Source: an uncultured Acidimicrobiales bacterium (GTDB lineage Bacteria; Actinomycetota; Acidimicrobiia; Acidimicrobiales; SHLQ01). Taken from it: a stretch of DNA of 64,000 nucleotides. The translations under genes were made by a program, and so were the position numbers. The first letter of the stretch is position 1; every line of letters starts with the position of its first letter. Under the pieces are notes generated by a model, which worked only from the letters and a program-made list of their open reading frames with translations, did no database searches and was not told where the DNA came from. The DNA lies in NCBI GenBank assembly GCA_938015295.1, contig CALLQB010000059.1:1-64000 (forward strand). The letters are read 5' to 3'. This document shows, one piece after another, positions 25,111 to 33,473 of this stretch.

Positions 25111-25719
25111 TCAGGTCGAAACGGCTACCGGGAGTCGATGCACCGAAACCGCATACTTCGACTCGTGCTGAAACGGTTCGCCATCCCAGGTGGCGAACCG
25201 GTCAACAAACTCCAGACCACTAGCGAAACAGAACTGGTCGTAGTCGCCGACCTGCAGAACGCCGTTGAGCTGAAAACCAGCTATCAGATACCCACCTGGC
25301 AAAAGGTGCTCTACCAGCCGTTCGACGACGGCAGCTTCAGTGCCGGGAAGCAGAAAGATCATGACGTTGCCCGGCAACGCAACAACGTCAAAGAGGTCGT
25401 CGAGTTCGAGCGATGCAAGGTCGGCGAGGACCCATTCGATAGCTGGTTCCTTTTTCCGGGCCTGCGCAAGCATGCTTTCGTCGAGGTCGGTTCCGACGAC
25501 CTCGATGCCGCGGTTAAACAGCTCGATGGCTACGCGACCCGTGCCACACCCGGCATCGAGCACTCGGTTCGGCGCGAAGCGTTCGATGAACGCAACTTCG
25601 CCATGCATCTCTTTGCCGGTTGCCGCTAGCGCAGCGAACCGCTGGTCGTACTCGGCGCCGTCGGCGCCACGTGCCGACCAGCGCGAGGGTGGTCGCGAGC
25701 TGGGAGGAGTATCAGCCAT
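25111..25719 (-). CDS. SAM-dependent methyltransferase
   Basis: From ATG 25719 the protein has 202 residues; the track ORF extends back into the GNAT gene in another frame. It is a compact class I methyltransferase: NRVLDAGCGTGRVAIEL (motif I), EVVGTDLDESMLAQAR (acidic residue for the ribose), DDLFDVVALPGN (motif IV) and LLPGGYLIAGFQL. There is no substrate domain beyond an N-terminal helical cap (GADGAEYDQRFAALAATGKE). Its start overlaps the end of the acetyltransferase gene by 8 bp, so the two are co-expressed with dnaB upstream. The substrate is unknown. Confidence 0.85.
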   Translation of the reverse strand: MADTPPSSRPPSRWSARGADGAEYDQRFAALAATGKEMHGEVAFIERFAPNRVLDAGCGTGRVAIELFNRGIEVVGTDLDESMLAQARKKEPAIEWVLADLASLELDDLFDVVALPGNVMIFLLPGTEAAVVERLVEHLLPGGYLIAGFQLNGVLQVGDYDQFCFASGLEFVDRFATWDGEPFQHESKYAVSVHRLPVAVST

Positions 25720-26305
25720 CGTGGCGCAAAACCCACACATGCAACGTGTCGACATCGGTTTCGCCATCGATCGTCCACCCCGATGCCTGATACATCCCGA
25801 CGTTGTCGGGGTTCGTTGTCTCAAGAAACGCGGTACCCGAAGCCGAAGCCACCGTATCGAGCCCGACGCGCATAACGCCGCGGCCAAGACCCTTACCCCA
25901 GTGGCTGGGGTGCGTAGCCAATATGCCGAGGTACCAACAATCAGCGGGAACCAACGCGTCGACCTTCTGGTCGTAGGCGGTCAGGCGATCGAACGCTCCC
26001 GCAAAGGGAACGAGAGCTTGTTCCATGGGTGAAGACTCGGCGTCGGATTCTCCGGGACCATCGGGAGGCGACCACATCGCCAAGGCCGAGCCGTCATCGG
26101 TCATCCATACCGCCCGGTGATCCACCCGTTTGTCGAACAACAGCCCGACAAATCGCGAGGCGGCTTCATCGAAGGTGTCCTCATCGGCAAAGAAGTAACG
26201 AAACGCCGGATCATCGGCGAACGCGGCGACCGTAGTGGCCACCACAACCTCTCGATCGGTTGGCTCAGCGATCCGGATTTCTCGTGGCTGTGCGGGTTGT
26301 GTCAC
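25712..26305 (-). CDS. GNAT family N-acetyltransferase
   Basis: The 197-residue protein starts at GTG 26305, overlapping the dnaB stop. It has the GNAT fold: IRIAEPTDREVVVATTVAAF at the N terminus, a VWMTDDGSALAMWSPP strand pair, WYLGILATHPSHWGKGLGRG containing the Q/R-x-x-G-x-G/A acetyl-CoA loop, and FLETTNPDNVGMYQASGW with the conserved Asn and Tyr. This sub-type, with a central insert of about 40 residues, is common among actinobacterial acetyltransferases of unknown substrate. It forms a tight cluster with the downstream methyltransferase. Confidence 0.88.
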   Translation of the reverse strand: MTQPAQPREIRIAEPTDREVVVATTVAAFADDPAFRYFFADEDTFDEAASRFVGLLFDKRVDHRAVWMTDDGSALAMWSPPDGPGESDAESSPMEQALVPFAGAFDRLTAYDQKVDALVPADCWYLGILATHPSHWGKGLGRGVMRVGLDTVASASGTAFLETTNPDNVGMYQASGWTIDGETDVDTLHVWVLRHDG

Positions 26306-27654
26306 ACCGACCGGGCCATGTTTGCGAACCTTGTGTAGTGCGGGAGGAATGCGAGCCGAACAGTACCGACCGGTCCGTTTCGGTGTTTGGCGATAATGAT
26401 CTCAGCCGTGCCTTGATCAGGGCTTTCGGCGTTGTACACCTCGTCGCGGTAGATGAACATGACGACGTCGGCATCCTGTTCGATCGAGCCACTCTCACGA
26501 AGGTCGGCAAGCATTGGCCGTTTGTCTTGTCGCTGCTCAAGCTGACGAGAAAGCTGCGACAAACCAACCACCGGACACTCGAGCTCGCGGGCAAGGATTT
26601 TGAGTCCACGACTGATCTCGGAGACCTCGACCTGGCGACTCTCAGCGCCGGCTCGACCGGTCATCAGCTGGATGTAGTCGACGACCACCATGCCAAGATC
26701 GCCAACGCGACTCTTCAGCCGCCGAGCCTTGGCACGAATTTCCATGATCGTAAGGTTTGGATTGTCATCGATAAAGATCGGCGCCTGCGCAAGGCGTCCG
26801 ACGCCGTGGCTGATTTTCGACCAGTCCTTCTCAGTGAGCTGACCGTCGCGGACGTTCTTCGAATCAACCTTGGCTTCCGAGCAAAGGATGCGGTTGGTCA
26901 GTTCGAGCTGGCTCATTTCGAGCGAGAACATCAAGACAGGTCGGTCGGACTCGACCGCCGCGTGAGTAAGCGCTCCGAGGGCAAAACTGGTCTTACCCAT
27001 TGCAGGACGAGCGCCAATAATAATGAGTGCGTTCGGTTGGAACCCCGACAACAACTCGTCAAGATCGACGTACCCGGTTTGCGTTCCAGTTATGGCGTCG
27101 CCGCGTTCGTACAGCTCTTCGAGACGGTCGAGGTTCGCGTCAAGTAGATCCGAAATCTGCGCCATGGTGTCAGCAACCCGACCCTCGGCCACCTTGTACA
27201 TCAGTGATTCGGCGGTATCGATTGCCTTGACGACATCGTCGGGTTTGCTATAGCCAATCTCGCTGATTTCGCCAGCGACCTCGATAAGCCGACGAAGCTG
27301 ATATCGCTCAAAAATGATGTTTGCGTATCGGCCAGCGCTCGACGTTGCTGGTGTGTCGATCTGCAGGTTCACTAAAACCGCGGGGCCACCAATGGGTTCG
27401 AGCATGCCGGCCCGGTCGAGTTCGTCGGCGACGGTCACGGGGTCGGCCGGCTCACCCGCTCCGTACAAGGTGGTAATGGCATCAAAGATGTGTGCGTGGG
27501 CCGGCTTGTAGAAATTCTCCGTCGTCACCACTTCGATGGCGTCGGCGATCGCGTCACGCGAAAGCAACATGGCACCAAGCAGCGATGCCTCGGCGTCGAG
27601 GTTGTGGGGCGGAACCAGGCGACTGGCAGGCGGATTGGACGAAAACTCAGACAT
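26302..27654 (-). CDS. dnaB: Replicative DNA helicase DnaB
   Basis: From ATG 27654 the helicase has 450 residues, a normal length without intein. The N-terminal domain begins PPHNLDAEASLLGAMLLSRD; the RecA-like domain has Walker A GARPAMGKTSFALG, Walker B MVVVDYIQLM, the H4 loop region RQVEVSEISRGLKILA and the arginine-finger region AEIIIAKHRNGPVG. It unwinds DNA at the fork and interacts with primase and the loader; this genome has a DciA-type loader at 56609. It is preceded by a gene-free stretch rich in DnaA-box-like motifs. Downstream acetyltransferase and methyltransferase genes overlap it in a chain. Confidence 0.97.
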   Translation of the reverse strand: MSEFSSNPPASRLVPPHNLDAEASLLGAMLLSRDAIADAIEVVTTENFYKPAHAHIFDAITTLYGAGEPADPVTVADELDRAGMLEPIGGPAVLVNLQIDTPATSSAGRYANIIFERYQLRRLIEVAGEISEIGYSKPDDVVKAIDTAESLMYKVAEGRVADTMAQISDLLDANLDRLEELYERGDAITGTQTGYVDLDELLSGFQPNALIIIGARPAMGKTSFALGALTHAAVESDRPVLMFSLEMSQLELTNRILCSEAKVDSKNVRDGQLTEKDWSKISHGVGRLAQAPIFIDDNPNLTIMEIRAKARRLKSRVGDLGMVVVDYIQLMTGRAGAESRQVEVSEISRGLKILARELECPVVGLSQLSRQLEQRQDKRPMLADLRESGSIEQDADVVMFIYRDEVYNAESPDQGTAEIIIAKHRNGPVGTVRLAFLPHYTRFANMARSV

Positions 27655-27821
27655 CGGGGCTCTGGTTGTGAAGAAGACGGGGCTGTGAGAAAGGCAAGAC
27701 AGGGACGAAGTAGTTGTGACGAAGTAATTGTGCTGATGAGGTCTGACAAACCAGACCCCTGGGGACAACGCACCGCATTTCTCTACGTTCCTACCATGCC
27801 TCAGAGTGCCTGTGAGTCACC

Positions 27822-27947
27822 AGAGGATAACCTCGGGAAAACCCCTATGAACTGGGGAATTACGTGGGGAAATTCCTGTGGACAGACCACTTGGGCCTGT
27901 GGAGCTGCAGTGGACAACCAGCGAGTTTTCCACAGCTTTGTGGATAA
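27822..27947. promoter_or_regulatory. Cluster of DnaA-box-like 9-mers upstream of dnaB
   Basis: The 479-bp gap between dnaB and rplI holds a perfect DnaA box TGTGGATAA at 27939-27947 (TTATCCACA on the minus strand) and near matches TTTTCCACA (27926-27934), AGTGGACAA (27909-27917), TGTGGACAG (27877-27885) and the weaker AGAGGATAA (27822-27830). The rest of the gap shows no supported gene. The cluster could autoregulate dnaB, titrate DnaA or assist initiation. Confidence 0.6.
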
Positions 27948-28133
27948 CTTGACGAAGGGGGAAAACGGCGCCGAGCATGCTCGCGCACCGCCTGGCGAGG
28001 CGCAAATTGCGCCCAAAAAAGTGTCACAGCCGCACCCCCTTTTCGAGTAACAACCGAATAGTTGCGACTCGCAAAGAAGATGCGACTGTGATCAATGATC
28101 AACCGCTGCAGTCAGCGGGGAAGATCGGTAACG

Positions 28134-28583
28134 TTAGGAAACGGCGACGATGTCGAGAGAGATCGGGAACTGCACCTCAGGGTGCAGTTCGGCCATCACC
28201 TGATGACTGCCGACCGTCTTGATTGCTTCATCGGAGTGAATCTTGCGCTTGTCGATGACAATGCCGGTCTGCTCTTCAACCGCGGTAGCAATGTCGGCCG
28301 TGGTAATCGAACCGAACAACTTGCCTTCCGAACCGGCCTTTGCGCCGATCGTGATGACCGACGGTACGAGCTTGGTGGCAACTTCTTCTGCCTCGGCACG
28401 ATCCTCGGCTGACTTCATCACACGCGCTTCGCGCATGGCCTCAGCCTGAGCCTCGGCGCCGGGAGTCGACTTCATTGCGAGACCCTTGGGCAGAAGGTAG
28501 TTACGGGCGTAGCCAATAGCTACCTCAGCAATATCGCCTTTCTTACCAAGGCCGTCGACGTCGGAACGAAGGATTACCTTCAT
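28134..28583 (-). CDS. rplI: 50S ribosomal protein L9
   Basis: The 149-residue protein has the L9 layout: [20 protein letters not shown] with the RNA-binding N-terminal domain, [19 protein letters not shown] as family signature, a long connecting helix and a C-terminal domain. L9 binds 23S rRNA near the L1 stalk and helps keep the reading frame. Its ATG overlaps the rpsR stop by 4 bp (ATGA). It is the last gene of rpsF-ssb-rpsR-rplI, with the dnaB upstream region beyond. Confidence 0.97.
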   Translation of the reverse strand: MKVILRSDVDGLGKKGDIAEVAIGYARNYLLPKGLAMKSTPGAEAQAEAMREARVMKSAEDRAEAEEVATKLVPSVITIGAKAGSEGKLFGSITTADIATAVEEQTGIVIDKRKIHSDEAIKTVGSHQVMAELHPEVQFPISLDIVAVS

Positions 28584-29053
28584 GCTTCCTCCTCAACAAC
28601 CGGGGTGTCGCTTGGACCAGCGTCGACCGTTACTCCTTCGATGTTGCTTACATCGAAATCGTCGGTCGTGATGGCGTCGTCAACCACTGTCTCGTCACCC
28701 TCGCCCTCGTCCCCACCTGGCGGCGGAGCTGTTGGACGTGGTGGTGGGCCGTCGGCGCGTGAGCCACGCTCACGACCGCTTCCGCGCTGAGTGGTTACTC
28801 GGTTGGTGTACGGCAGAAGAGCCATCTCGCGAGCGTTCTTGATTGCTCGTGCGATTTCGGCCTGCTGTTGGGTGCTGTTACCCGTTACTCGACGAGCACG
28901 GATCTTTGCGCGATCGGAAACAAACCGACGGAGCAAATTCATGTCTTTGTAATCGACGTAGTCGATCTTTTCTTCGGTAAGGACGCTGACCCGTTTTTTC
29001 GCCCGACGGGCGTTGTCCTTGTTCTTACCGCGCTTGGGCGCTGGCTTAGCCAT
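28580..29053 (-). CDS. rpsR: 30S ribosomal protein S18 with acidic C-terminal extension
   Basis: Residues 1 to about 88 are a normal S18: basic start [59 protein letters not shown] and ALLPYTNR. S18 usually ends here at 75-90 residues. This protein continues for about 68 more: a Gly/Arg patch ([13 protein letters not shown]), a proline run and an acidic tail ([13 protein letters not shown] and more Asp/Glu to the final VVEEEA). The frame is open and overlaps rplI by 4 bp, so the tail is not an artefact of a missed stop. S18 pairs with S6 on the 30S platform; the tail would project from that site. Confidence 0.95.
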   Translation of the reverse strand: MAKPAPKRGKNKDNARRAKKRVSVLTEEKIDYVDYKDMNLLRRFVSDRAKIRARRVTGNSTQQQAEIARAIKNAREMALLPYTNRVTTQRGSGRERGSRADGPPPRPTAPPPGGDEGEGDETVVDDAITTDDFDVSNIEGVTVDAGPSDTPVVEEEA

Positions 29054-29073
29054 AGTTTGTGTCGTTCCTGGAT

Positions 29074-29544
29074 CTAGAAGGGTTCTTCATCGGTGTCATA
29101 GGCCGGTGCAGCGGGAGCGCTAGGAGTGTTGGAGACCGGACGGTTGCCGCCTCCACCTTGTCCTCCGCCTTGACCGGCACCGGGGGGACCGTTGTATTCG
29201 TTTCGGGTGATCTGTGCACTGGCCCACTTGAGGCTTGGTGCAACATCGTCGGCCACGATTTCGACCTTGGATCGCTTGTCGCCATCCTGGGTCTGCCACG
29301 AGCGCTGCTCGAGTCGGCCGTAGACGACGACACGGGAACCCTTGGTAAGGCTCTCGCTGACGTTCTCGGCCAACTGACTCCAGCAGGTCACATCGAAGAA
29401 GGAAACTTCATCTTCTCGACCATTTTGCCCCTTCTTGTTCCACGCGACGCCAAAGTTGGCGACGGCGGCACCACTGGGGGTGAAGCGGAGTTCAGGGTCG
29501 CGGGTAATGTTTCCTACAACGGTGATGGTGTTATCGAATGCCAT
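29074..29544 (-). CDS. ssb: Single-stranded DNA-binding protein
   Basis: The 156-residue protein has an N-terminal OB fold ([56 protein letters not shown]), a Gly/Gln-rich disordered linker ([16 protein letters not shown]) and the conserved acidic tip DTDEEPF that recruits repair and replication partners. Length and order are typical of actinobacterial SSB. It is encoded between rpsF and rpsR, the usual arrangement, which couples it to ribosomal protein expression. Confidence 0.97.
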   Translation of the reverse strand: MAFDNTITVVGNITRDPELRFTPSGAAVANFGVAWNKKGQNGREDEVSFFDVTCWSQLAENVSESLTKGSRVVVYGRLEQRSWQTQDGDKRSKVEIVADDVAPSLKWASAQITRNEYNGPPGAGQGGGQGGGGNRPVSNTPSAPAAPAYDTDEEPF

Positions 29545-29562
29545 GTCAGATACCTCGTTGGG

Positions 29563-29913
29563 TTAACCGGCGGTGGCCGGTGCAGCGCCACCCTCGAGCA
29601 GGCCACGTTTTTGGCCCTCATGCTCAGGAAGACGCAGAAGCTTGTGGCGAACGACATCGTCCGCGAGTCGAAGCATGCGCTCGATATCGTTGAGATTCGT
29701 CGCTTCGGTAACGATCTCGTGGACCACGTAGGTGCCTTCCCACTTGTGGTCGATCTGGTAGGCAAAGCGTTTTTTGCCCCAGTTGTCGGTGCTGGCGACG
29801 GATCCGTTGCCGGCCACCACCATCTCCTCGACGCGCTTGAGAATGGCATCGATGGCTGGCTGTTCTGCCTCGCCCTCGAAAATGGTCATCAATTCATACG
29901 CCCTAGTGGGCAT
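29563..29913 (-). CDS. rpsF: 30S ribosomal protein S6
   Basis: I choose ATG 29913 with AGGGAG upstream, giving 116 residues; the much longer track ORF runs through the leader. Typical S6 features are RAYELMTIFEGEAEQPAID, WGKKRFAYQIDHKWEGTYVV and LRLADDVVRHKLLRLPEHE. S6 forms a heterodimer with S18, encoded two genes downstream, and binds 16S rRNA in the platform. The C terminus carries a short extension with GLLEGGAAPATAG. Confidence 0.96.
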   Translation of the reverse strand: MPTRAYELMTIFEGEAEQPAIDAILKRVEEMVVAGNGSVASTDNWGKKRFAYQIDHKWEGTYVVHEIVTEATNLNDIERMLRLADDVVRHKLLRLPEHEGQKRGLLEGGAAPATAG

Positions 29914-30230
29914 GGATAATCTCCCTTTGGTTCCGAATTCCGGAGCCCCACACGATGTGGAGCAGGGTCTTCCGCCAACCTGCGTGAGCGTTGGACGCCC
30001 GTTGCAGGTGAAACGGATATGACCGGTCAATCCTACAGACGAAACACCAAATTCCCGAACTGGGGCGAAAGCGCATACCAACATCGTGCCCCGAGGGTGT
30101 GACAGGCCCGATTTCAGCCACCTATTCGCCTTCCGTGAACGCCTATCTCTTTCGCGAACACCACTTTCGCGAGCGCCAATCTTTGAGAACACTGTCTGCC
30201 TTTGAAAACACTGTCTGCGCCGGGTTTCCC
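29914..30230 (-). promoter_or_regulatory. rpsF leader region
   Basis: This is a gene-free stretch upstream of rpsF and divergent panB. On the rpsF strand a hairpin CCACA/TGTGG (29960-29948) is followed by CTCCGGAATTCGG before the Shine-Dalgarno. S6-S18 dimers are known to bind hairpin/CCG leader motifs in some bacteria; whether this is one is not clear. Two copies of aacactgtctg lie near 30189 and 30207. Confidence 0.35.
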
Positions 30231-30259
30231 TTGACCAACTCTCCGCCATCGGAGATACT
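30231..30259 (+). promoter_or_regulatory. Probable housekeeping promoter of panB
   Basis: TTGACC at 30231-30236 and GATACT at 30254-30259 are separated by 17 bp, a good fit to a sigma-70-type promoter. The start codon of panB lies 48 bp downstream with GAAAGGAG in between. Confidence 0.6.
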
Positions 30260-30307
30260 GAATCCACCGCTGAGAGCCACTGGCCTTGGACGGGAAAGGA
30301 GCCAGAG

Positions 30308-31195
30308 ATGGCAGAAAATGCTGGCGCAGACCACCCTGCGCGTAAAAAAGTCACCGCACCCTCTATTGGGTCAAAGAAGGTCGCCGAGGGTCACGAACCC
30401 ATGGTGATGCTGACCGCCTACGACGCTCCGGGCGCCCGCATGGCCTCCGAAGCTGGCGCCGACATGATTCTCGTCGGCGACTCGGTAGCCATGGTCGTGC
30501 TCGGCTACGACGACACGCTGCAAGTCACGGTCGACGACATGGCACATCACACGGCCGCGGTGGCCCGGGCCAAACCACATTGCCTCATCGTTGGCGATCT
30601 GCCCTGGATGAGCTACCACGTCTCTGCGGAAGAAACCGTCCGCAATGCGGCAACCCTGATTCGGGCCGGCGCCGAGTGCGTCAAGCTTGAAGGCGGTCGC
30701 AAACGGCTGCCGATGATCGAAGCGTTGATCGATGCCGAGATTCCGGTGATGGGGCACCTTGGCCTCACGCCCCAATCCGTTCACACGATGGGCGGCTTCA
30801 AGGTGCAGGGCAAGAAGGCCGACGCGGCGCTCGCACTCGTCGAAGATGCCAAAGCCCTCGCCCACGCCGGCTGTTTCGCTGTGGTGCTCGAAGGCGTGCC
30901 GGTGCGAGTAGCCGAGATGATCACCAACGCCATCGACATCCCCACTATCGGCATCGGTGCCGGACCTCACTGCGATGGTCAGGTGCTCGTGTACCACGAT
31001 GTCTTGGGAATCGAAGACCGGTTCGTGCCAAAGTTCGTCCGCCGCTACGCCGACCTCAAGTCGGCAAGCATCGATGCGCTCAGCCAGTACGCTGCCGACG
31101 TTCGTTCAGGAGCCTTCCCGAACGACGAAGAGAGTTACCACATGGGCGACAGTGAAGCCGATGCCCTTGGCCTGTACGGCTCAGGCGAACGCTGA
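30308..31195 (+). CDS. panB: 3-methyl-2-oxobutanoate hydroxymethyltransferase (ketopantoate hydroxymethyltransferase)
   Basis: The 295-residue protein from ATG 30308 (GAAAGGAG upstream) is PanB, which adds a hydroxymethyl group from 5,10-methylene-THF to 2-oxoisovalerate in pantothenate/CoA synthesis. Family motifs are MLTAYDAPGARMASEAGADM, LVGDSVAMVVLGYDDTLQVT, KLEGGRKRLPMIEAL, GHLGLTPQSVHTMGG and IGIGAGPHCDGQVLVYHD, covering the Mg2+ and substrate sites. The N terminus is about 20 residues longer than the minimal enzyme. No other pan gene is adjacent. Confidence 0.96.
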   Translation: MAENAGADHPARKKVTAPSIGSKKVAEGHEPMVMLTAYDAPGARMASEAGADMILVGDSVAMVVLGYDDTLQVTVDDMAHHTAAVARAKPHCLIVGDLPWMSYHVSAEETVRNAATLIRAGAECVKLEGGRKRLPMIEALIDAEIPVMGHLGLTPQSVHTMGGFKVQGKKADAALALVEDAKALAHAGCFAVVLEGVPVRVAEMITNAIDIPTIGIGAGPHCDGQVLVYHDVLGIEDRFVPKFVRRYADLKSASIDALSQYAADVRSGAFPNDEESYHMGDSEADALGLYGSGER

Positions 31196-31256
31196 CCTCG
31201 AAACATATCCACCTGGCACGACAACCGGGCTAACCCAAGTAGCTGGCCAAACCCAA

Positions 31257-32258
31257 TTACCTGGCCGCATCAACCGATCGGTAGTGCGTGGTCAGCTCAT
31301 CGAGTTTCGCTTTGAGATCCGCATCCATCGGCGTCTCGACAGCAGCGATCGAATCAACCAGCTGCGAAGCCTTGCTCGCACCAACAATCGGAATAATGCC
31401 GGCCGGGTTGGCCAGCACCCAAGCCATCGACATCTGCACCATCGACATGCCGGCATCGGCCGCCAACGACTTCATTTCCTCGATAACGGCAAACTTGTCG
31501 TCGTTCCAGTAGCGCTGCTGGTACCGAGCGGCAGCTCCTTCGCCAAGCGTAAAGCGAGTGCCCTCCGTTGGACCGGTGCCCTGTTGGTGTTTGCCGCTCA
31601 ACATGCCGCCAGCCAACGGGTTGTACACAAGGATCGACAGACCTTCGTACTCACACATGGGTACTAGCTCGCGCTCGATGTTTCGAAACAGCAGGTTGTA
31701 GCGAGGTTGGACTGACTCATAACGAACAAGTCCCAGCGCCTCGCTTCTTCCGACAGCCATCGAAACCTGCCACGCCGCATAGTTCGAACAGCCGATGTAG
31801 CGAATCTTTCCAGCGCGCACCAGATCATCGAGCGTACGAAGCGTCTCCTCGACCGGCGTCGTCTCGTCGAAAAAATGAATCTGGTAAAGATCGAGATACT
31901 CGGTTTGCAGCCGGGTCAGTGAATCTTCCAACGCCCGCAAAATGTGCTTCCGGCTGGCACCCATGTCCCAAGGGTTCGGACCCATCGGTGCATAGAACTT
32001 GCTGGCCAACACCACGTTCTCGCGATGGTTTCCGGCCTGCATCCAGCGGCCAATGATTTCCTCGGTAAGGCCAGCCAACTCGCCTTCCTGCCCATTCGGG
32101 TAGAAGTCGGCGGTATCGATGAAAGTAATGCCGGCATCAAAGGCGGCGTCGAGAATACCGAACGACGTCGATTCGTCGGCCTGCGTTCCGAACGTCATTG
32201 TGCCAAGGCACAGGCGGGAAACCTTGAGGCCGGTCCGACCAAAGCGAGTGTGTTCCAT
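31257..32258 (-). CDS. Aldo/keto reductase
   Basis: The 333-residue protein is an AKR of the Tas/YajO-like branch: TRFGRTGLKVSRLCLGTMTF at the start, FIDTADFYPNGQEGE with the catalytic Asp and Tyr, VVLASKFYAP with Lys, and YLDLYQIHFFDETTP with His, so the catalytic tetrad is complete. NADPH binding is suggested by PIVGASKASQLVDSIAAVE. Such enzymes reduce aldehydes and ketones or act on sugar derivatives; the physiological substrate is unknown. It converges with panB. Confidence 0.93.
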   Translation of the reverse strand: MEHTRFGRTGLKVSRLCLGTMTFGTQADESTSFGILDAAFDAGITFIDTADFYPNGQEGELAGLTEEIIGRWMQAGNHRENVVLASKFYAPMGPNPWDMGASRKHILRALEDSLTRLQTEYLDLYQIHFFDETTPVEETLRTLDDLVRAGKIRYIGCSNYAAWQVSMAVGRSEALGLVRYESVQPRYNLLFRNIERELVPMCEYEGLSILVYNPLAGGMLSGKHQQGTGPTEGTRFTLGEGAAARYQQRYWNDDKFAVIEEMKSLAADAGMSMVQMSMAWVLANPAGIIPIVGASKASQLVDSIAAVETPMDADLKAKLDELTTHYRSVDAAR

Positions 32259-32302
32259 CTCTCTTTCTTAGTGCGGAACGACTCTCTCGCCGAATTACCG
32301 GC

Positions 32303-32728
32303 CTAGCGAGCCTGCAACGGACGAAGCAGATACGTGCGCGTGAGATGATTCCAGCCACAGCCCGTGCAAACCTCAACCACGTAGCCGGAGTAGTTTCCGG
32401 CCTTCTCGCGAAGCCGTTTCATCTCGGCCTTCGTCGTAACGCACCGACCTGAGGATGGCAGTCGCGGACCAAACACGTAGGTGACGTGCACCAATTCGTA
32501 GTCGTCGCATACCGGGCACATGTCGCCCGTCGCGGTGCCACAGAACTCGGCGTTGCGGTGTAGTTCGGGCTGTGCATCACAAACCTGGTTGCGATCGAGG
32601 TCGCCAGATCGGTACTCGTTGAGCACACGTTGGCGTTCGAGGCGGTAGTCGATTTCGCCCGGGCCCGACGATTCGCTGGGCTTTTTGGCGTCGGTGGATT
32701 CGCCAGTGTGGTTGCCGCTCAGGCTCAT
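32303..32728 (-). CDS. DUF5318 zinc-ribbon-like protein
   Basis: Starting at ATG 32728 the protein has 141 residues and matches the actinobacterial DUF5318 family: IDYRLERQRVLNEYRSGDL, VCDAQPELHRNAEFCG, MCPVCDDYELVHVTYVFGP and VVEVCTGCGWNHLTRTYLL. The CPVC and CTGC pairs probably bind one zinc ion. The function is unknown; the gene is conserved in many Actinomycetota near cell-envelope or housekeeping genes. It is divergent from a methyltransferase gene with a 40-bp shared upstream region. Confidence 0.88.
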   Translation of the reverse strand: MSLSGNHTGESTDAKKPSESSGPGEIDYRLERQRVLNEYRSGDLDRNQVCDAQPELHRNAEFCGTATGDMCPVCDDYELVHVTYVFGPRLPSSGRCVTTKAEMKRLREKAGNYSGYVVEVCTGCGWNHLTRTYLLRPLQAR

Positions 32729-32768
32729 GTTCCACAGGGTAGGCCACTTCGGGCCGTACACTGACACG

Positions 32769-33458
32769 GTGCCCACTACCGAACCTTCCTGGCATCGATA
32801 CACCACCTCATTTCCGGGTGGCCGCTACCGTCCCACCGATCACGTCGAACTCGGTCCGAATTTGCCGGCCGGCCTCGATCGCCGTCTGCTCGGCGACGTC
32901 GCCGACAAGCGGGTGCTCGAACTCGGCACCGGGATGGGACACAGCGCGGTCGCCATGGCCAAAGCTGGCGCAAAAGTAATTGCCGTCGATCCCGACGCGT
33001 CGCAACTCGACCACGCGCGCCAGCTCGCCGAAGAACACGAAATACGGGTCGAACTTCACCACGGCGACCTTGCCGACCTGGCCTTTATGCGCAACGAAAG
33101 CATCGACATGGTGGTGAGCATTCATGCGCTCGCGGCCGAAGCCGATCTCGACCGAGCATTTCGCCAAGCACATCGTGTACTCAAAGCCGACATGCCCTTC
33201 GTCGTGTCACTCCCCCACCCAACAGCATCGCTGGTCGATCATTTCAGCGACGACGAGCATCGGGTCATTCGCGGCTATTTCGATGCGGCGACGCTAGGCA
33301 GTGGCCCGTCGGTGACTCACCGGCATCTCATCGGCGATGTGTTCTCGGCGCTTACCCGGGCGAACTTCAGGATCGACACGCTGATCGAGAACCCCTACGC
33401 CGACAAACCAGGATTACCCGAAACCTTGGTGTTCCGCGGCAAGAAGATCGGTAACTAA
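32769..33458 (+). CDS. SAM-dependent methyltransferase
   Basis: I choose GTG 32769, the first start that does not overlap the divergent DUF5318 gene; the protein has 229 residues. It opens WHRYTTSFPGGRYRPTDHVE and has motif I KRVLELGTGMGHSAVAMA, VIAVDPDASQLDHARQLAEE, a DMVVSIHALAAEADLDRAF motif IV region and MPFVVSLPHP. A long loop between strands 5 and 6 (about residues 155-200) probably forms the substrate pocket. It belongs to the small-molecule Methyltransf_11/25 group with unknown substrate. Confidence 0.85.
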   Translation: MPTTEPSWHRYTTSFPGGRYRPTDHVELGPNLPAGLDRRLLGDVADKRVLELGTGMGHSAVAMAKAGAKVIAVDPDASQLDHARQLAEEHEIRVELHHGDLADLAFMRNESIDMVVSIHALAAEADLDRAFRQAHRVLKADMPFVVSLPHPTASLVDHFSDDEHRVIRGYFDAATLGSGPSVTHRHLIGDVFSALTRANFRIDTLIENPYADKPGLPETLVFRGKKIGN

Positions 33459-33473
33459 CGCCACGACGGCGAG

